From JBMNFB01 sp050949085 (GTDB taxonomy: Bacteria > Bacillota > UBA994 > UBA5500), in NCBI GenBank assembly GCA_050949085.1, contig JBMNFB010000010.1, positions 1 to 64,000 of the forward strand: a stretch of DNA of 64,000 nt, in the 5' to 3' direction. Position 1 is the stretch's first letter. Each line of letters begins with the position of its first letter. The notes beneath the pieces were generated by a model. The model made no database searches. It had not been told where the DNA came from and worked only from the letters and a program-made list of their open reading frames with translations. This document shows positions 1 through 8,658 of the stretch, piece by piece. A program made the position numbers and the translations under genes.

Positions 1-987
1 AGCACGAAGAGAACATGGCAGTGTACAGAAAAAAATGCCTTATCCATCCTTCGCACCGTACAGAATATTTATGGCGGCGATCTGGTGTTTGACAGCGCCA
101 ACCGCCAGGTACACCTTTTGACTTTTAGTGCTACCGACAGCGGAGCGCTTTTTTCATATAGAAAGAATTTGAAAAGTATTCAGCGGGTAGTCGATACACG
201 TGAATTAGTGACAAGGCTCTATGCTTATGGAAAGGACGGATTGACCTTCGCTTCAATTAATGGAGGTAAGGAATACGTGGAAGATTACACTTTTTCCAGT
301 GAAGTGAGGGTGTCGACGCTTGATTGTTCGTCGTTTACAAATCCGTATCAGATGCTGGAATATGCAAAAATGCGGCTTGCAGAATATTCGAAGCCTCGCG
401 TTTCTTATGTACTGTCTGCAATGGATTTATCTGCGCTAACCGGTTATGAGCACGAAGCATGGAAACTGGGTGATATTGTTACAGTGGACGATAAAGAACT
501 AGGCCTTTTGGTAAAGACACGTGTTGTGCGTAGGCAGTACAACTTGCAGGAGCCTTGGAAAACAGTGATCGAGCTTTCAACTAAACTGCGGGAACTCGGC
601 GATTCTTCAGCACAGTGGGACAAGGCAGCAGATGCGCTGTCCTCAGCAGAGTTGGTAAACCGTCAGGAAATTAAAGATATGGTACCATTCAACCATCTGC
701 GCAATTCCAGGGCGGATGATGGTTTTGCCTACTGGGTCAATTCCGGTTTTGAAGTGGATACTGAGAATGGTGTTTCGGGAACTGCTTCCTTCAAGGCTGT
801 CGGTGTACCTGGTATGACAAAGAGTCTGTCACAGACGGTATATCCAGCAACGCGTAAAAGCTATACTTTTTCAGCGCAGATTGCTTCCGAAAACCTTGAA
901 AAGGGCGAAAACGGCCAAGTTGGTGTTGAGATAGTAATTGAATACGAGGACGGTACAACAGAAACAAGATTTATAGACCTGATTTGA
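1..987 (+). CDS. Phage tail protein (prophage endopeptidase-tail type), 5' end outside window
   Basis: The reading frame is open from base 1 to the TGA at 985-987, so the gene begins upstream and about 328 codons are visible. The protein resembles the C-terminal part of siphophage minor structural / tail-associated proteins of Gram-positive bacteria, which sit at the tail tip. The visible part has a beta-rich segment with a LGDIVTVDDKELG stretch (typical of the domain that follows the baseplate hub fold), then a jelly-roll-like C-terminus. It is followed 10 bp later by another small tail gene and further on by holin and endolysin, the usual order at the end of a tail module. The family call is by general resemblance, so the exact tail role is uncertain. 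Confidence 0.65.
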   Translation, partial: STKRTWQCTEKNALSILRTVQNIYGGDLVFDSANRQVHLLTFSATDSGALFSYRKNLKSIQRVVDTRELVTRLYAYGKDGLTFASINGGKEYVEDYTFSSEVRVSTLDCSSFTNPYQMLEYAKMRLAEYSKPRVSYVLSAMDLSALTGYEHEAWKLGDIVTVDDKELGLLVKTRVVRRQYNLQEPWKTVIELSTKLRELGDSSAQWDKAADALSSAELVNRQEIKDMVPFNHLRNSRADDGFAYWVNSGFEVDTENGVSGTASFKAVGVPGMTKSLSQTVYPATRKSYTFSAQIASENLEKGENGQVGVEIVIEYEDGTTETRFIDLI

Positions 988-997
988 GGGTGATGAT

Positions 998-1192
998 ATG
1001 GCATATTTCAATCAGATTGCACACAGTATTTCTCCCAAAAGTATCAGCAGAGTCAAATCTATCACCATCAGGCTGTGCGTCACTGACTGCACCGGCACCG
1101 TTTACTTTACGGATTTATTGCTTCAAGGCGGCTCGGTTTCCACCGGATGGGTCGGACATGTGTGCGAGATCCGGTGGACATTGGACGGGTAA
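998..1192 (+). CDS. Small phage tail-module protein (64 aa), unknown function
   Basis: A 64-residue protein starting at ATG 998, preceded by GAGGGTGATGAT as ribosome binding site. Its core (ITIRLCVTDCTGTVYFTDLLLQ) closely parallels the N-terminal part of the broken gene at 2203-2780 (VTVTLKISDCTGIIYFTDLQLQ), so the two are paralogues arranged in tandem before the erm insertion. No enzyme motif is seen. Its stop lies only 13 bp from the stop of the antisense erm gene, so the foreign cassette abuts it almost directly. Probably a tail or baseplate accessory protein. Confidence 0.55.
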   Translation: MAYFNQIAHSISPKSISRVKSITIRLCVTDCTGTVYFTDLLLQGGSVSTGWVGHVCEIRWTLDG

Positions 1193-1205
1193 TGAGCCAC
1201 TCAAA

Positions 1206-1991
1206 TCATTTTCTGCCTAGCACATGCTCCCAGTAGCATCGGAAAAGGCAAAGCCATTGAACATAAAGAATCTCTGCAGGGGTGATATTGTTTTGCACGC
1301 CAGCCTGACGGAATGCCCTAGATAATTGCTTGCTTGTAAAAAAACAGCGGAATCCATATTTTAGCGCCTTTGAAACAAATTGTTCATAGGCAAACCACTG
1401 GTTTGCGGGGATATCCGGCGGGCTCTTTTTCTTAAGATGAAGAAGTACTACATCAACGCCCGGTTTGGGATGAAAATCTTCCCTGCTGAAATAGTAAGCA
1501 ATATCCAAATCAAATCTGGGCTTTATAAGCAGTGAACGCAATGATTCTGAAGGCTTACCCATGAAACGCTTGGCTGCGCCTTTTTCCATGGTAAGCCATG
1601 CTTCAGAAGGTGCGTTTTTGCACTCCGTGAGTTTTCGCATAATATCCGTAGTGAAGCAAAAGGGAATGTTTGAAAAAACCTTATAATCTTCGGATTGAGG
1701 AAGCTTCCACTTCATAAAATCCTGATGATATATACGGATATTTTTGACGTCCTTGAATTTTGCTGTCAATCTATTATATAAACGGCCGTCAATTTCGATT
1801 GCCGAGACTTTTCGGCATTTTTGAATCAAGATGCCTGTTATATGACCCTTTCCCGGGCCAATTTCAATCACATGATCATCCTTGTTAAGGGTTGTTCTGC
1901 GAATAATTCTGTTGATGATTTTGTAACTTGTCAAAAAGTTTTGAGATACCCAAATGGGCGGAGTTGTCCCTTTTTTTCTATTTTGGGGCAT
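1206..1991 (-). CDS. Erm-family 23S rRNA adenine N6-methyltransferase
   Basis: A 261-residue protein with the Erm/KsgA Rossmann methyltransferase pattern: QNFLTS near the N-terminus, the SAM-binding VIEIGPGKGHIT, the acidic EID after strand 2, the catalytic NIPFCFTTDI, and FHPKPGVDVV. Length, the FTSKQLSRAF segment and the short C-terminus fit Erm proteins, which methylate A2058 of 23S rRNA and give resistance to macrolides, lincosamides and streptogramin B, better than KsgA. ATG 1991 is chosen over ATG 2039 because AGAGGTG stands 8 nt before it. The gene runs antisense within a phage tail operon and has its own promoter, leader peptide and hairpin upstream, so it behaves as an inserted cargo gene. 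The exact Erm class is not assigned. Confidence 0.85.
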   Translation of the reverse strand: MPQNRKKGTTPPIWVSQNFLTSYKIINRIIRRTTLNKDDHVIEIGPGKGHITGILIQKCRKVSAIEIDGRLYNRLTAKFKDVKNIRIYHQDFMKWKLPQSEDYKVFSNIPFCFTTDIMRKLTECKNAPSEAWLTMEKGAAKRFMGKPSESLRSLLIKPRFDLDIAYYFSREDFHPKPGVDVVLLHLKKKSPPDIPANQWFAYEQFVSKALKYGFRCFFTSKQLSRAFRQAGVQNNITPAEILYVQWLCLFRCYWEHVLGRK

Positions 1992-2024
1992 AAAAAATAC
2001 ACCTCTTTCGGTTTTTTTTTTAAT

Positions 2025-2087
2025 CGAAAAAGGGTGCACTAAAACAAAGACGCTGCTATTGAGCTATCTTTTGTTCAGGGCACCTTT
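2025..2087 (-). promoter_or_regulatory. Attenuator-like hairpin between leader peptide and erm
   Basis: Read on the minus strand, AAAGGTGC (overlapping the leader stop codon) can pair with GCACCCTTT, with a further inner pairing of AACAAAAGA with TCTTTGTT, followed by a short T run; this resembles a rho-independent terminator. The same GCACCCTTTTTCG arm can instead pair with the CGAAAGAGGTG that carries the erm ribosome binding site (2000-2010). Such mutually exclusive pairings are what attenuation-controlled resistance genes have. Whether control is transcriptional or translational cannot be decided by eye. Confidence 0.5.
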
Positions 2088-2115
2088 ATTTACGAATACG
2101 AAAAATACCACACAT
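2086..2115 (-). CDS. Nine-codon leader peptide MCGIFRIRK of the erm gene
   Basis: A short frame ATG...TAA on the minus strand encodes MCGIFRIRK, with GGAGG about 13 nt upstream. It contains Arg-Ile-Arg-Lys, matching the '+x+' (basic-any-basic) motif known from macrolide-dependent ribosome arrest peptides such as ErmDL. Its stop codon overlaps the first arm of the downstream hairpin, so a ribosome stalled on RIRK would cover that arm. Inferred to sense macrolides and switch erm expression. Confidence 0.5.
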   Translation of the reverse strand: MCGIFRIRK

Positions 2116-2152
2116 AGGTGTATACTAGCCTCCAAATATAAAATCAAATTAT

Positions 2153-2181
2153 AGTTTAGCATTAATGCCTATGTTTGTCAA
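2153..2181 (-). promoter_or_regulatory. Promoter of the erm leader transcript
   Basis: On the minus strand a perfect -35 TTGACA (plus-strand 2176-2181) is followed after 17 nt by TAAACT (2153-2158). An overlapping TATAAT (2148-2153) is also present but at 22 nt spacing. It lies just upstream of the leader peptide and only about 20 bp from the start of the next phage gene, which marks the right edge of the inserted cassette. Confidence 0.5.
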
Positions 2182-2202
2182 ATGGTTTTGGAGGAAAAAA
2201 CT

Positions 2203-2780
2203 ATGCAGTTTTCAAGGTTTGCGGAAACCATACAACTAAAAAGCAATAAGCATGTGGTGGGCGTTACTGTGACACTCAAGATTTCCGACTGTACCGGAAT
2301 TATCTATTTCACCGACCTGCAGCTTCAGGATGGAGATCAGTTGACAGGCTATACCGTCCACACGAGCAAAATGCTAACGAAAGATGCAGGAAAACGGGCA
2401 GCCAGTTCCGCCCCGGCATTATAACGGTGTGGTGCGAACAGCGGAGACTGTAGTCTTATTCAACCTGGGCAAAACTTCTGCTGGTCTTGACTGCTATATC
2501 TATCCTATACAGGATATGGCCGCAGGGAGTATTGAACTATCCCAAGGTATGGGCGCGCATAAGGTAAGAGTTTCTTGACCCGGTTAACGCAGGCGATGAG
2601 CTGACACTCAAGGCTTCCACCCGCCAATGCCTAAAAAACGGAAGTCAGACTCCTAAGGATGGGTTTTATCAATACTCTGCGGCATGGGACAGCAAACATA
2701 CAGTGAAGCTGGAAGAGAGAAAATCGGCGCGGGTGCTCTTTGAATTTCAGGAGATGCAGGAAGGCGGTGACCGGTTGTGA
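2203..2780 (+). pseudogene. Broken phage tail-module gene, paralogue of the gene at 998
   Basis: ATG 2203 follows GGAGG at good spacing. The frame encodes a protein like the 64-aa gene at 998 for its first 50 residues, then shifts near 2390 into a second frame (through about 2575) and again near 2571 into a third, which ends at TGA 2778-2780 with a sensible C-terminus (ARVLFEFQEMQEGGDRL). Joining the three frames gives about 190 residues, so the gene has two frameshifts. The third frame's stop overlaps the GTG start of the next gene, the normal coupled arrangement. Either it decayed after the erm insertion or the read has indels. Confidence 0.55.
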
Positions 2781-5245
2781 GGGATTTCTTAAAAGGCAAA
2801 CGTTGCATGGTGTGGAGTTTTATGGGTAATGCCCGAATGTATGAAGCACTTAGAGACTACGGCGACCGCTTTGATACGGTAGGCATTTTTACTTTTGAGG
2901 TTGACGCAACAGGTACAATCACTGAAACCGGTACCAGCATCAGCAGCATGCTTCCGTATATTCAGAAATGGCCGCATATTAAGTGGCTGCTCACTATTAT
3001 GAATCATGGAATAGCCAATATTTTTACTGCACTTCGCAACAACGAAAACGGTGCAAAGGATAAGTTTCTCACTGAAATCATCCGAATAATGAACAAGTAT
3101 CCATGGTGCGCTGGGGTAGATATTGACCTTGAGCGCGGTGGCGGTTATGAAAACAAGGATGCGGCGAATGCTTTATTTAGGGATATATACAATACAGTTA
3201 AGTCTTATGATGCAACAAAGCTTGTCAACATCTGCCTGCCTGGTATGACCGGCGTTCAAGGCTCGGTGGGCGGTGAAAACTGGTGTGTTTATGCCGATCT
3301 TAACGACTATTGCGATACCGCCGCCATCATGAGCTATGGCATGGCATGGGCGGGCTCTGCTCCCGGCCCAGTATCTCCTCGTGACTGGCTTGAGGGCATA
3401 TATGATTATGCTGTTTCCGTTATGTCACCCGATAAGATATTCATGGGGTTGCCTGCTTATGGCTGGAACTGGAGGATTCATGATACACCTGAAAACCTTG
3501 GAATAACCTATCGAGGAGTGTCTAATACCTACTATGCGGCAAAATACTGGATGACTGGGGTTTACAATTTCACAGGCGATGCACCGCCCCAGCCGTTTAT
3601 TCCAATTGTGGCTTACTGGGATGACTATAACAAAGTACCTTGGGCTCTTCCTCATGTATATGACTATATGGAAGGGTGGGATGCTGTATCCTGGGAATAT
3701 CCGCTGCTAAAAGGGGTTTATAACAGGCGAAGATATTTGACAAGCTATGGCAAGGAGCAGAAAGCGGAGTTCGGAACCATTTATATTGACAGGAACGGAG
3801 TTCCGGATGAATACGAAGGAAATGTCATTATTACTGATGAGATGGCCTCACTTGGAGATGACCAGGCGTCAGCAGAGTACCGTTTTGAGATAAGAGAAGC
3901 GGGATATTACGATATTGCAGTACAGCTTTGCTTTCCTTACTGGGACAAAAATGCGATTATCGTTTCCCTTGATGGTGAATCAAAGACTTTCAGCGAGAAC
4001 CGTTTATGGTGGCCATACTGGAGAAGAGTTTGCTGGTTGACACTTGCAAAAGGTGTATTTCTCCAAGAGGGAACGCATGCTGTCAGCATAAGCGGTGGTG
4101 TGCCGGGAGTCCAGTTTTACGGTTTTAGGGTTTGCAGTGGATTTTCGGAGTATCCCTTTGCCGGTGAAGCCAGCTTTATGCTCTCTCCTCGTCGGTTCAA
4201 GGATGTAAATGGTGTGATGGTTGAGCCGGATCGAGGTTTTAAACTGACCTTTGAAATGTTGCGAAGAAAACCCGACTCGGCGCTTATTTGGTATGAGGAT
4301 TTTCGGGACAGGAACATCCTGCCTGAAAATTACTGGACTGTGCTGGACGGCGAATGGGATGTTTGGCAAGATCCAGACAGCACAGAAAGTCGCCCATATT
4401 CCCAGCTCGAGGGATATGGCAAACTTGCATGGAAATACGACGGGTTTTCCGATATTCATATCCGGGCAAGGCTGGCTTTCCCTCAAAATAGCAGTGGACG
4501 GGCTGGGGTGTTCCTTGGGGATATTTTCTGCTGCTTAAATTATGACACGCAAAGAGTCGAGCTTTATCAAGGTAATTCCTTGCTTGGTAGCTATTCCACC
4601 AGTTTCTCAAAAACTGCAGATGCCGATCTTCGTGCTAATCCGAATATGTATACTATAGAGATGCGAAAACGCGGCAATAAGGTAAGAGTATATTCTGGTG
4701 CAGCTTCAACCCTGCGTTTCACAGTGAATGTAAACGGTGGTAGTGGTTATGCAGGGTACTGCTCGGACAACCGGACGGTATGCGAGCTGCTGCGGCTGGG
4801 CGATGCGTGGGTATATGAACCATACGAGCGTTTTGATGTGGAACTTCCGGATGGAACTATAACCAGCTTTGGCAGGCTTGCTCGCACTGGTGTCACGTGG
4901 GATGATGAATTTCAGGTGTTTTCAGTAAATAGCGATGTGGAGGAATCGGTAACTCGCAGTGAGGACATTTCGATGGACTATGACTTCTTCCACTCACAAC
5001 TTTTGGCGCTTTCTTGCGGTAATGACTATGAAGTAAAGATTATACCGAAAGACATCAATATCTGGATATCCCGTCTCTTCCTCGGAGATGCAGATGGTTT
5101 TTCTATTCTGTATTATCAGGATGTGGACAGCCTTGTTTACTGGGCAAACGAAGCGGCTTATCGATGGAAACTGCGAGGTATAGCCATCTGGTCGCTTGGG
5201 CAGGAGGATATGCGGCTGTGGGAGGCGCTTCCGAAGCAAATATAG
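2777..5245 (+). CDS. GH18-type tail protein with a large inserted binding region
   Basis: An 822-residue protein with a glycoside hydrolase family 18 barrel. CAGVDIDLE matches the DxxDxDxE catalytic motif with the acid/base Glu, and SYGMAW and YGWNW match later barrel strands. The last barrel strand (RGIAIWSLGQEDMRLWEAL) comes only at the very C-terminus, after about 400 inserted residues that look like carbohydrate-binding / concanavalin-like beta domains (roughly 340-740). GH18 enzymes cut beta-1,4 N-acetylhexosamine polymers; in a phage tail this suggests peptidoglycan or surface glycan attack during entry. GTG 2777 overlaps the upstream stop and is preceded by GGAAGGCGGTG; ATG 2807 is an alternative. 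Confidence 0.7.
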   Translation: MRDFLKGKRCMVWSFMGNARMYEALRDYGDRFDTVGIFTFEVDATGTITETGTSISSMLPYIQKWPHIKWLLTIMNHGIANIFTALRNNENGAKDKFLTEIIRIMNKYPWCAGVDIDLERGGGYENKDAANALFRDIYNTVKSYDATKLVNICLPGMTGVQGSVGGENWCVYADLNDYCDTAAIMSYGMAWAGSAPGPVSPRDWLEGIYDYAVSVMSPDKIFMGLPAYGWNWRIHDTPENLGITYRGVSNTYYAAKYWMTGVYNFTGDAPPQPFIPIVAYWDDYNKVPWALPHVYDYMEGWDAVSWEYPLLKGVYNRRRYLTSYGKEQKAEFGTIYIDRNGVPDEYEGNVIITDEMASLGDDQASAEYRFEIREAGYYDIAVQLCFPYWDKNAIIVSLDGESKTFSENRLWWPYWRRVCWLTLAKGVFLQEGTHAVSISGGVPGVQFYGFRVCSGFSEYPFAGEASFMLSPRRFKDVNGVMVEPDRGFKLTFEMLRRKPDSALIWYEDFRDRNILPENYWTVLDGEWDVWQDPDSTESRPYSQLEGYGKLAWKYDGFSDIHIRARLAFPQNSSGRAGVFLGDIFCCLNYDTQRVELYQGNSLLGSYSTSFSKTADADLRANPNMYTIEMRKRGNKVRVYSGAASTLRFTVNVNGGSGYAGYCSDNRTVCELLRLGDAWVYEPYERFDVELPDGTITSFGRLARTGVTWDDEFQVFSVNSDVEESVTRSEDISMDYDFFHSQLLALSCGNDYEVKIIPKDINIWISRLFLGDADGFSILYYQDVDSLVYWANEAAYRWKLRGIAIWSLGQEDMRLWEALPKQI

Positions 5246-5265
5246 GTTAGAAGTTTTATATATTC

Positions 5266-5296
5266 AGCGCTTTGCTTTAAGGCAGGGCGCTTTTTT
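5266..5296 (+). terminator. Rho-independent terminator after the GH18 gene
   Basis: AGCGCTTTGC and GCAGGGCGCT form a GC-rich stem (with G-T pairs) around TTTAAG, followed by TTTTTT. It separates the tail module from the holin-endolysin genes. Confidence 0.7.
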
Positions 5297-5332
5297 ATAT
5301 GCAAAACTCAAGTTGAACGGAGGTTTAAGACA

Positions 5333-5752
5333 ATGAAAACAGTATGGAACTGGGTGCAGGCGGTTTTTACTGCTATTGGCGGATTTCTTGGCTGGTTTCT
5401 TGGAGGGCTGGATGGATTTTTATATGCACTCATCGCTTTTGTAGCCATTGACTATGTGACCGGAGTGATGTGTGCCGTTGTAGACAGAAAGCTTTCGAGT
5501 GAAGTCGGGGCCAAGGGCATCTTTAAGAAAGTGCTTATTTTTGTACTTGTAGGTGTAGGACACATCATCGACAGCCAGGTGCTCGGCAATGGCGGGGCAA
5601 TCCGGACAGCAGTGATTTTCTTTTACCTGAGTAACGAGGGAGTTTCAATTCTTGAGAATGCAGCACATATAGGACTGCCCATTCCTGAAAAGCTGAAGAA
5701 CGCATTGGAACAACTGCATGGCCACTCAAATGAGGAGGATGAAAAGAAATGA
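5333..5752 (+). CDS. Phage holin family protein
   Basis: A 139-residue membrane protein with hydrophobic segments at about 10-30, 32-52, 65-80 and 88-105. The pattern FVAIDYVTGVMCA, KLSSEVGAKGIFKK and SNEGVSILENAAHIGLPIP is that of the phage holin 4 / Cph1 family of Gram-positive prophages, which open the membrane to let the endolysin reach the wall. GGAGG precedes ATG 5333. The gene overlaps the following amidase by 4 bp (ATGA), the standard holin-endolysin lysis cassette. Confidence 0.88.
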   Translation: MKTVWNWVQAVFTAIGGFLGWFLGGLDGFLYALIAFVAIDYVTGVMCAVVDRKLSSEVGAKGIFKKVLIFVLVGVGHIIDSQVLGNGGAIRTAVIFFYLSNEGVSILENAAHIGLPIPEKLKNALEQLHGHSNEEDEKK

Positions 5753-6753
5753 AGCTTTTTACTAAATACATGACGCGAAACGATTGCTATACAGCAGGCC
5801 GCAAAATCACGCCTAAAGGAATCATGGTACATTCGACGGCTGTGCCGGGTGTAATGGCGGCTGAGTGGTTTTCCCGTTGGAACAAATCTTACAAGGCCGG
5901 CGAAATAAATAGGCAGGTATGTGTTCACGCTTTTGTAGACGATAAAGAGGTTTGGCAATACCTGCCTTGGGATCATCGCGGGTGGCATGCGGGAGGAGCA
6001 GCCAACAATACCCATATTGGCTTTGAAATCTGTGAGCCTGCTGGGTTTTCGTATAAATCCGGGTCGGTAATGGTGGGTTATGATGCAGCAAAGCAGGAAG
6101 ATTATTTCCGTAAAGCGTGGCAGAATGCTGTTGAACTCTGCGTTATGCTCTGCAAGAAGTACGGTCTTAATGAGAATGACATCATCTGCCACTCCGAAGG
6201 ATATAAGCTCGGTATTGCCAGCAACCATGCTGATGTGATGCACTGGTTTCCCAAGCATGGGGAGAATATGGACACTTTCCGTAAAGCAGTAAAAAAAGCG
6301 CTGGAGAACAGTACAGATAACAATACTGATATTGGAATTGGAGATATGGTGGAGTTTAAGGTCAGTGTAAAGAATTACTACCCCGGCAGTGTGGAAGTTC
6401 CAACGTGGGTCAAAAATGACTATTACCACAGGGTCACACAGACTTTATACAAAGGCAAGCCGGTCATAAAAGGCGGCAAAGAATGTGTATTGCTTGGCAA
6501 AAAGGTTAAGAAATCCGGCGGTCAAGAGATTGCAGGCATAAACACTTGGGTAGCAAAAGAAAACCTTGTAATTGTAAACAGCATTCCTGATAACAAGGGC
6601 AATAGAACCTATACAGTGCAAAAAGGCGACACCTTATGGAGAATAGCGGAAAAAGAACTCGGTAGAGGAACAAGATATCCGGAGATTAAGAAACTCAATG
6701 GCCTGACTTCAGATACTATTTACCCCGGACAAGTTCTCAAATTGCCGGAATAA
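5749..6753 (+). CDS. N-acetylmuramoyl-L-alanine amidase endolysin with LysM
   Basis: A 334-residue endolysin. Residues 1-180 form an amidase_2 (PGRP-like) domain with zinc ligands in MVHSTAVPG and a later HADVMHWFPKHG, plus WHAGGAANNTHIGFEICE; it cleaves the bond between MurNAc and L-Ala. Residues about 200-280 look like an SH3-type or linker region. The C-terminus carries one LysM repeat (YTVQKGDTLWRIAEKELG...YPGQVLKL) that binds peptidoglycan. Start overlaps the holin stop. A strong terminator follows, ending the lysis operon. Confidence 0.9.
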   Translation: MKLFTKYMTRNDCYTAGRKITPKGIMVHSTAVPGVMAAEWFSRWNKSYKAGEINRQVCVHAFVDDKEVWQYLPWDHRGWHAGGAANNTHIGFEICEPAGFSYKSGSVMVGYDAAKQEDYFRKAWQNAVELCVMLCKKYGLNENDIICHSEGYKLGIASNHADVMHWFPKHGENMDTFRKAVKKALENSTDNNTDIGIGDMVEFKVSVKNYYPGSVEVPTWVKNDYYHRVTQTLYKGKPVIKGGKECVLLGKKVKKSGGQEIAGINTWVAKENLVIVNSIPDNKGNRTYTVQKGDTLWRIAEKELGRGTRYPEIKKLNGLTSDTIYPGQVLKLPE

Positions 6754-6759
6754 CGATAA

Positions 6760-6790
6760 AGGACAGCCAATCGCGGCTGTCCTAAGTTTT
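6760..6790 (+). terminator. Rho-independent terminator after the endolysin
   Basis: AGGACAGCC and GGCTGTCCT form a perfect 9-bp stem, followed by AAGTTTTTAT. Confidence 0.85.
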
Positions 6791-6807
6791 TATAGGAGGT
6801 GCTTCGA

Positions 6808-7026
6808 ATGATAGAGGCGGCTAATCATTTACCATATAACCCGCAGGAAACGAACTATACAAAGATAACACAGGAGGAAATTCAAAGAGAGGTTGATTAC
6901 TGGCGGGCATACAAAATTCTGCAGAGGATGCTTAAGGCGGGACTGATTTCAGAGGAAGAATTCAACAAAATCGACAAGTTGAACCGCAAAACTTTCTCGC
7001 CGATGTATGCACAGCTTATGGCCTAA
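6808..7026 (+). CDS. SHOCT-like small protein associated with recombinases
   Basis: A 72-residue protein starting at ATG 6808 after AGGAGG. It has a short amphipathic end, ILQRMLKAGLISEEEFNKIDKLN, typical of SHOCT-like modules. I know similar small proteins just upstream of large serine recombinases in clostridial prophages and islands, and here it sits 61 bp before one. The biochemical role is unknown; an accessory to integration or excision is inferred from position only. Confidence 0.55.
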   Translation: MIEAANHLPYNPQETNYTKITQEEIQREVDYWRAYKILQRMLKAGLISEEEFNKIDKLNRKTFSPMYAQLMA

Positions 7027-7087
7027 TTAGCTTGCTATTAGCGGCACACAGAGGTAACATGTCACATACCCAAAGGAGGTGAAAACA

Positions 7088-8658
7088 GTGAGAAAGGTAA
7101 CAAGGATTGATGGAAACAATGCTCTCCAAGCTTTCAAACCAAAGGTAAGAGTGGCAGCTTATTGCAGGGTTTCAACCGATAGTGATGAGCAAATGGCAAG
7201 CCTGGAAGCACAAAAAGACCATTATGAATCCTATATAAGAGCAAATCCTGATTGGGAATTTGCAGGGATTTACTATGATGAAGGCATATCAGGCACAAAA
7301 AAGGAGAACCGGACTGGACTTTTAAGGCTGCTTGCAGATTGTGAAAACAAGAAAATTGACTTTATTATAACCAAGTCAGTCAGCAGATTTGCCAGAAACA
7401 CAACCGACTGTATTGAGATGGTGAGAAAACTTACCGATCTCGGTGTTTTCATCTATTTCGAGAAAGAGAATATAAACACGCAGCGCATGGAAGGCGAATT
7501 GGTGCTGACAATTTTGAGCAGCCTTGCAGAAAACGAGTCATTATCCATTGCAGAAAATAGTAAGTGGTCTATCAGGCGCAGGTTTCAAAACGGAACATAC
7601 AAGATTTCATACCCTCCCTATGGTTACGATTATGTGGATGGAAAGCTATTTATCAATAAAGAACAGGCTGAAATCGTAAAGCGGATTTTTTCCGAAGCTT
7701 TGGCCGGTAAAGGCACACAGAAAATTGCAGATGGGTTAAATTCGGATAAAATCCCAACAAAGAGAGGTTCACATTGGACAGCGACCACTATCCGCGGTAT
7801 TCTTAGCAATGAAAAATATACCGGGGATGTCCTTCTGCAAAAAACCTATACAGATGAGAATTTTAAGCGGCATTATAATCGTGGGGAAAAAGATCAATAC
7901 ATGATAAAAGATCATCATGAAGCCATTATATCCCATGAGGAATTTGAAGCCGCCCAAGAGATATTAAAGCAAAGAGGAAAAGAAAAAGGTGTAATTAAGG
8001 GAAGCAGCAAGTATCAAAAACGCTACCCTGTTCTCTGGGAAAATCAAATGCGCAGAATGTGGCAGCAATTTTAAGCGTCGAATTCATGGCAGCGGTGACC
8101 GTAAATATATTGCCTGGTGCTGCACAAAGCATATAAAGGACGCATCAAGCTGTTCCATGAAGTTTGTCAGAGAGGATGCGATCCATCAGGCCTTCGTTGT
8201 AATGATCAATAAGCTTATTTTCGGTCATAAATTCATTCTAAGACCATTGCTACAAAGCTTAAAGAAAACAAATTACTCAGATAACATAGCGAAGATTCAA
8301 GAGACTGGAAACAAAAATCAAAGAAAATACAGAGCGAGTTCAGGTGATTATGGGACTTATGGCTAAGGGATACCTGGAACCCGCTCTTTTTAATACACAG
8401 AAAAATGAGCTGCTTAAAGAAGCGGCTTTATTAAAAGAACAAAAAGAAGCCATAAAACGCGCAATCGATGGGAGTCAGACTATCCTTGTTGAGGTTGAGA
8501 AGCTTCTTAAATTTGCAACGAAAGCTGAAAAGCAGATTGATGCATTCGATAGCGAAATATTTGAGGATTTTATTGAAGAAATCATTGTGTTTTCACAGGA
8601 AGAAATAGGTTTCAAAATGAAATGCGGGTTGAACTTAAGGGAAAGGTTGGTGAAATGA
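7088..8658 (+). pseudogene. Large serine recombinase, frameshifted twice
   Basis: GTG 7088 follows AAGGAGGT. The N-terminal resolvase domain has the catalytic serine in YCRVSTDS and the arginine-rich SRFARN; the recombinase domain follows (PYGYDYVDGK...KIPTKRGSHW). The frame is lost near 8030, where the zinc-ribbon (CAECGSNFK) continues in another frame, and again near 8300, where the coiled coil (NELLKEAALLKEQKEAIKRAI) resumes and ends at 8658. Without the shifts it would be a normal recombinase of about 520 residues that integrates or excises a prophage. Truncation removes the zinc ribbon and coiled coil needed for synapsis, so it is probably inactive unless the shifts are read errors. Confidence 0.8.

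Noticed and set aside
1206..1991. KsgA (housekeeping 16S rRNA dimethyltransferase)
   Set aside because: NIPF motif context, length, drug-type leader peptide and location in a prophage fit Erm better than KsgA.
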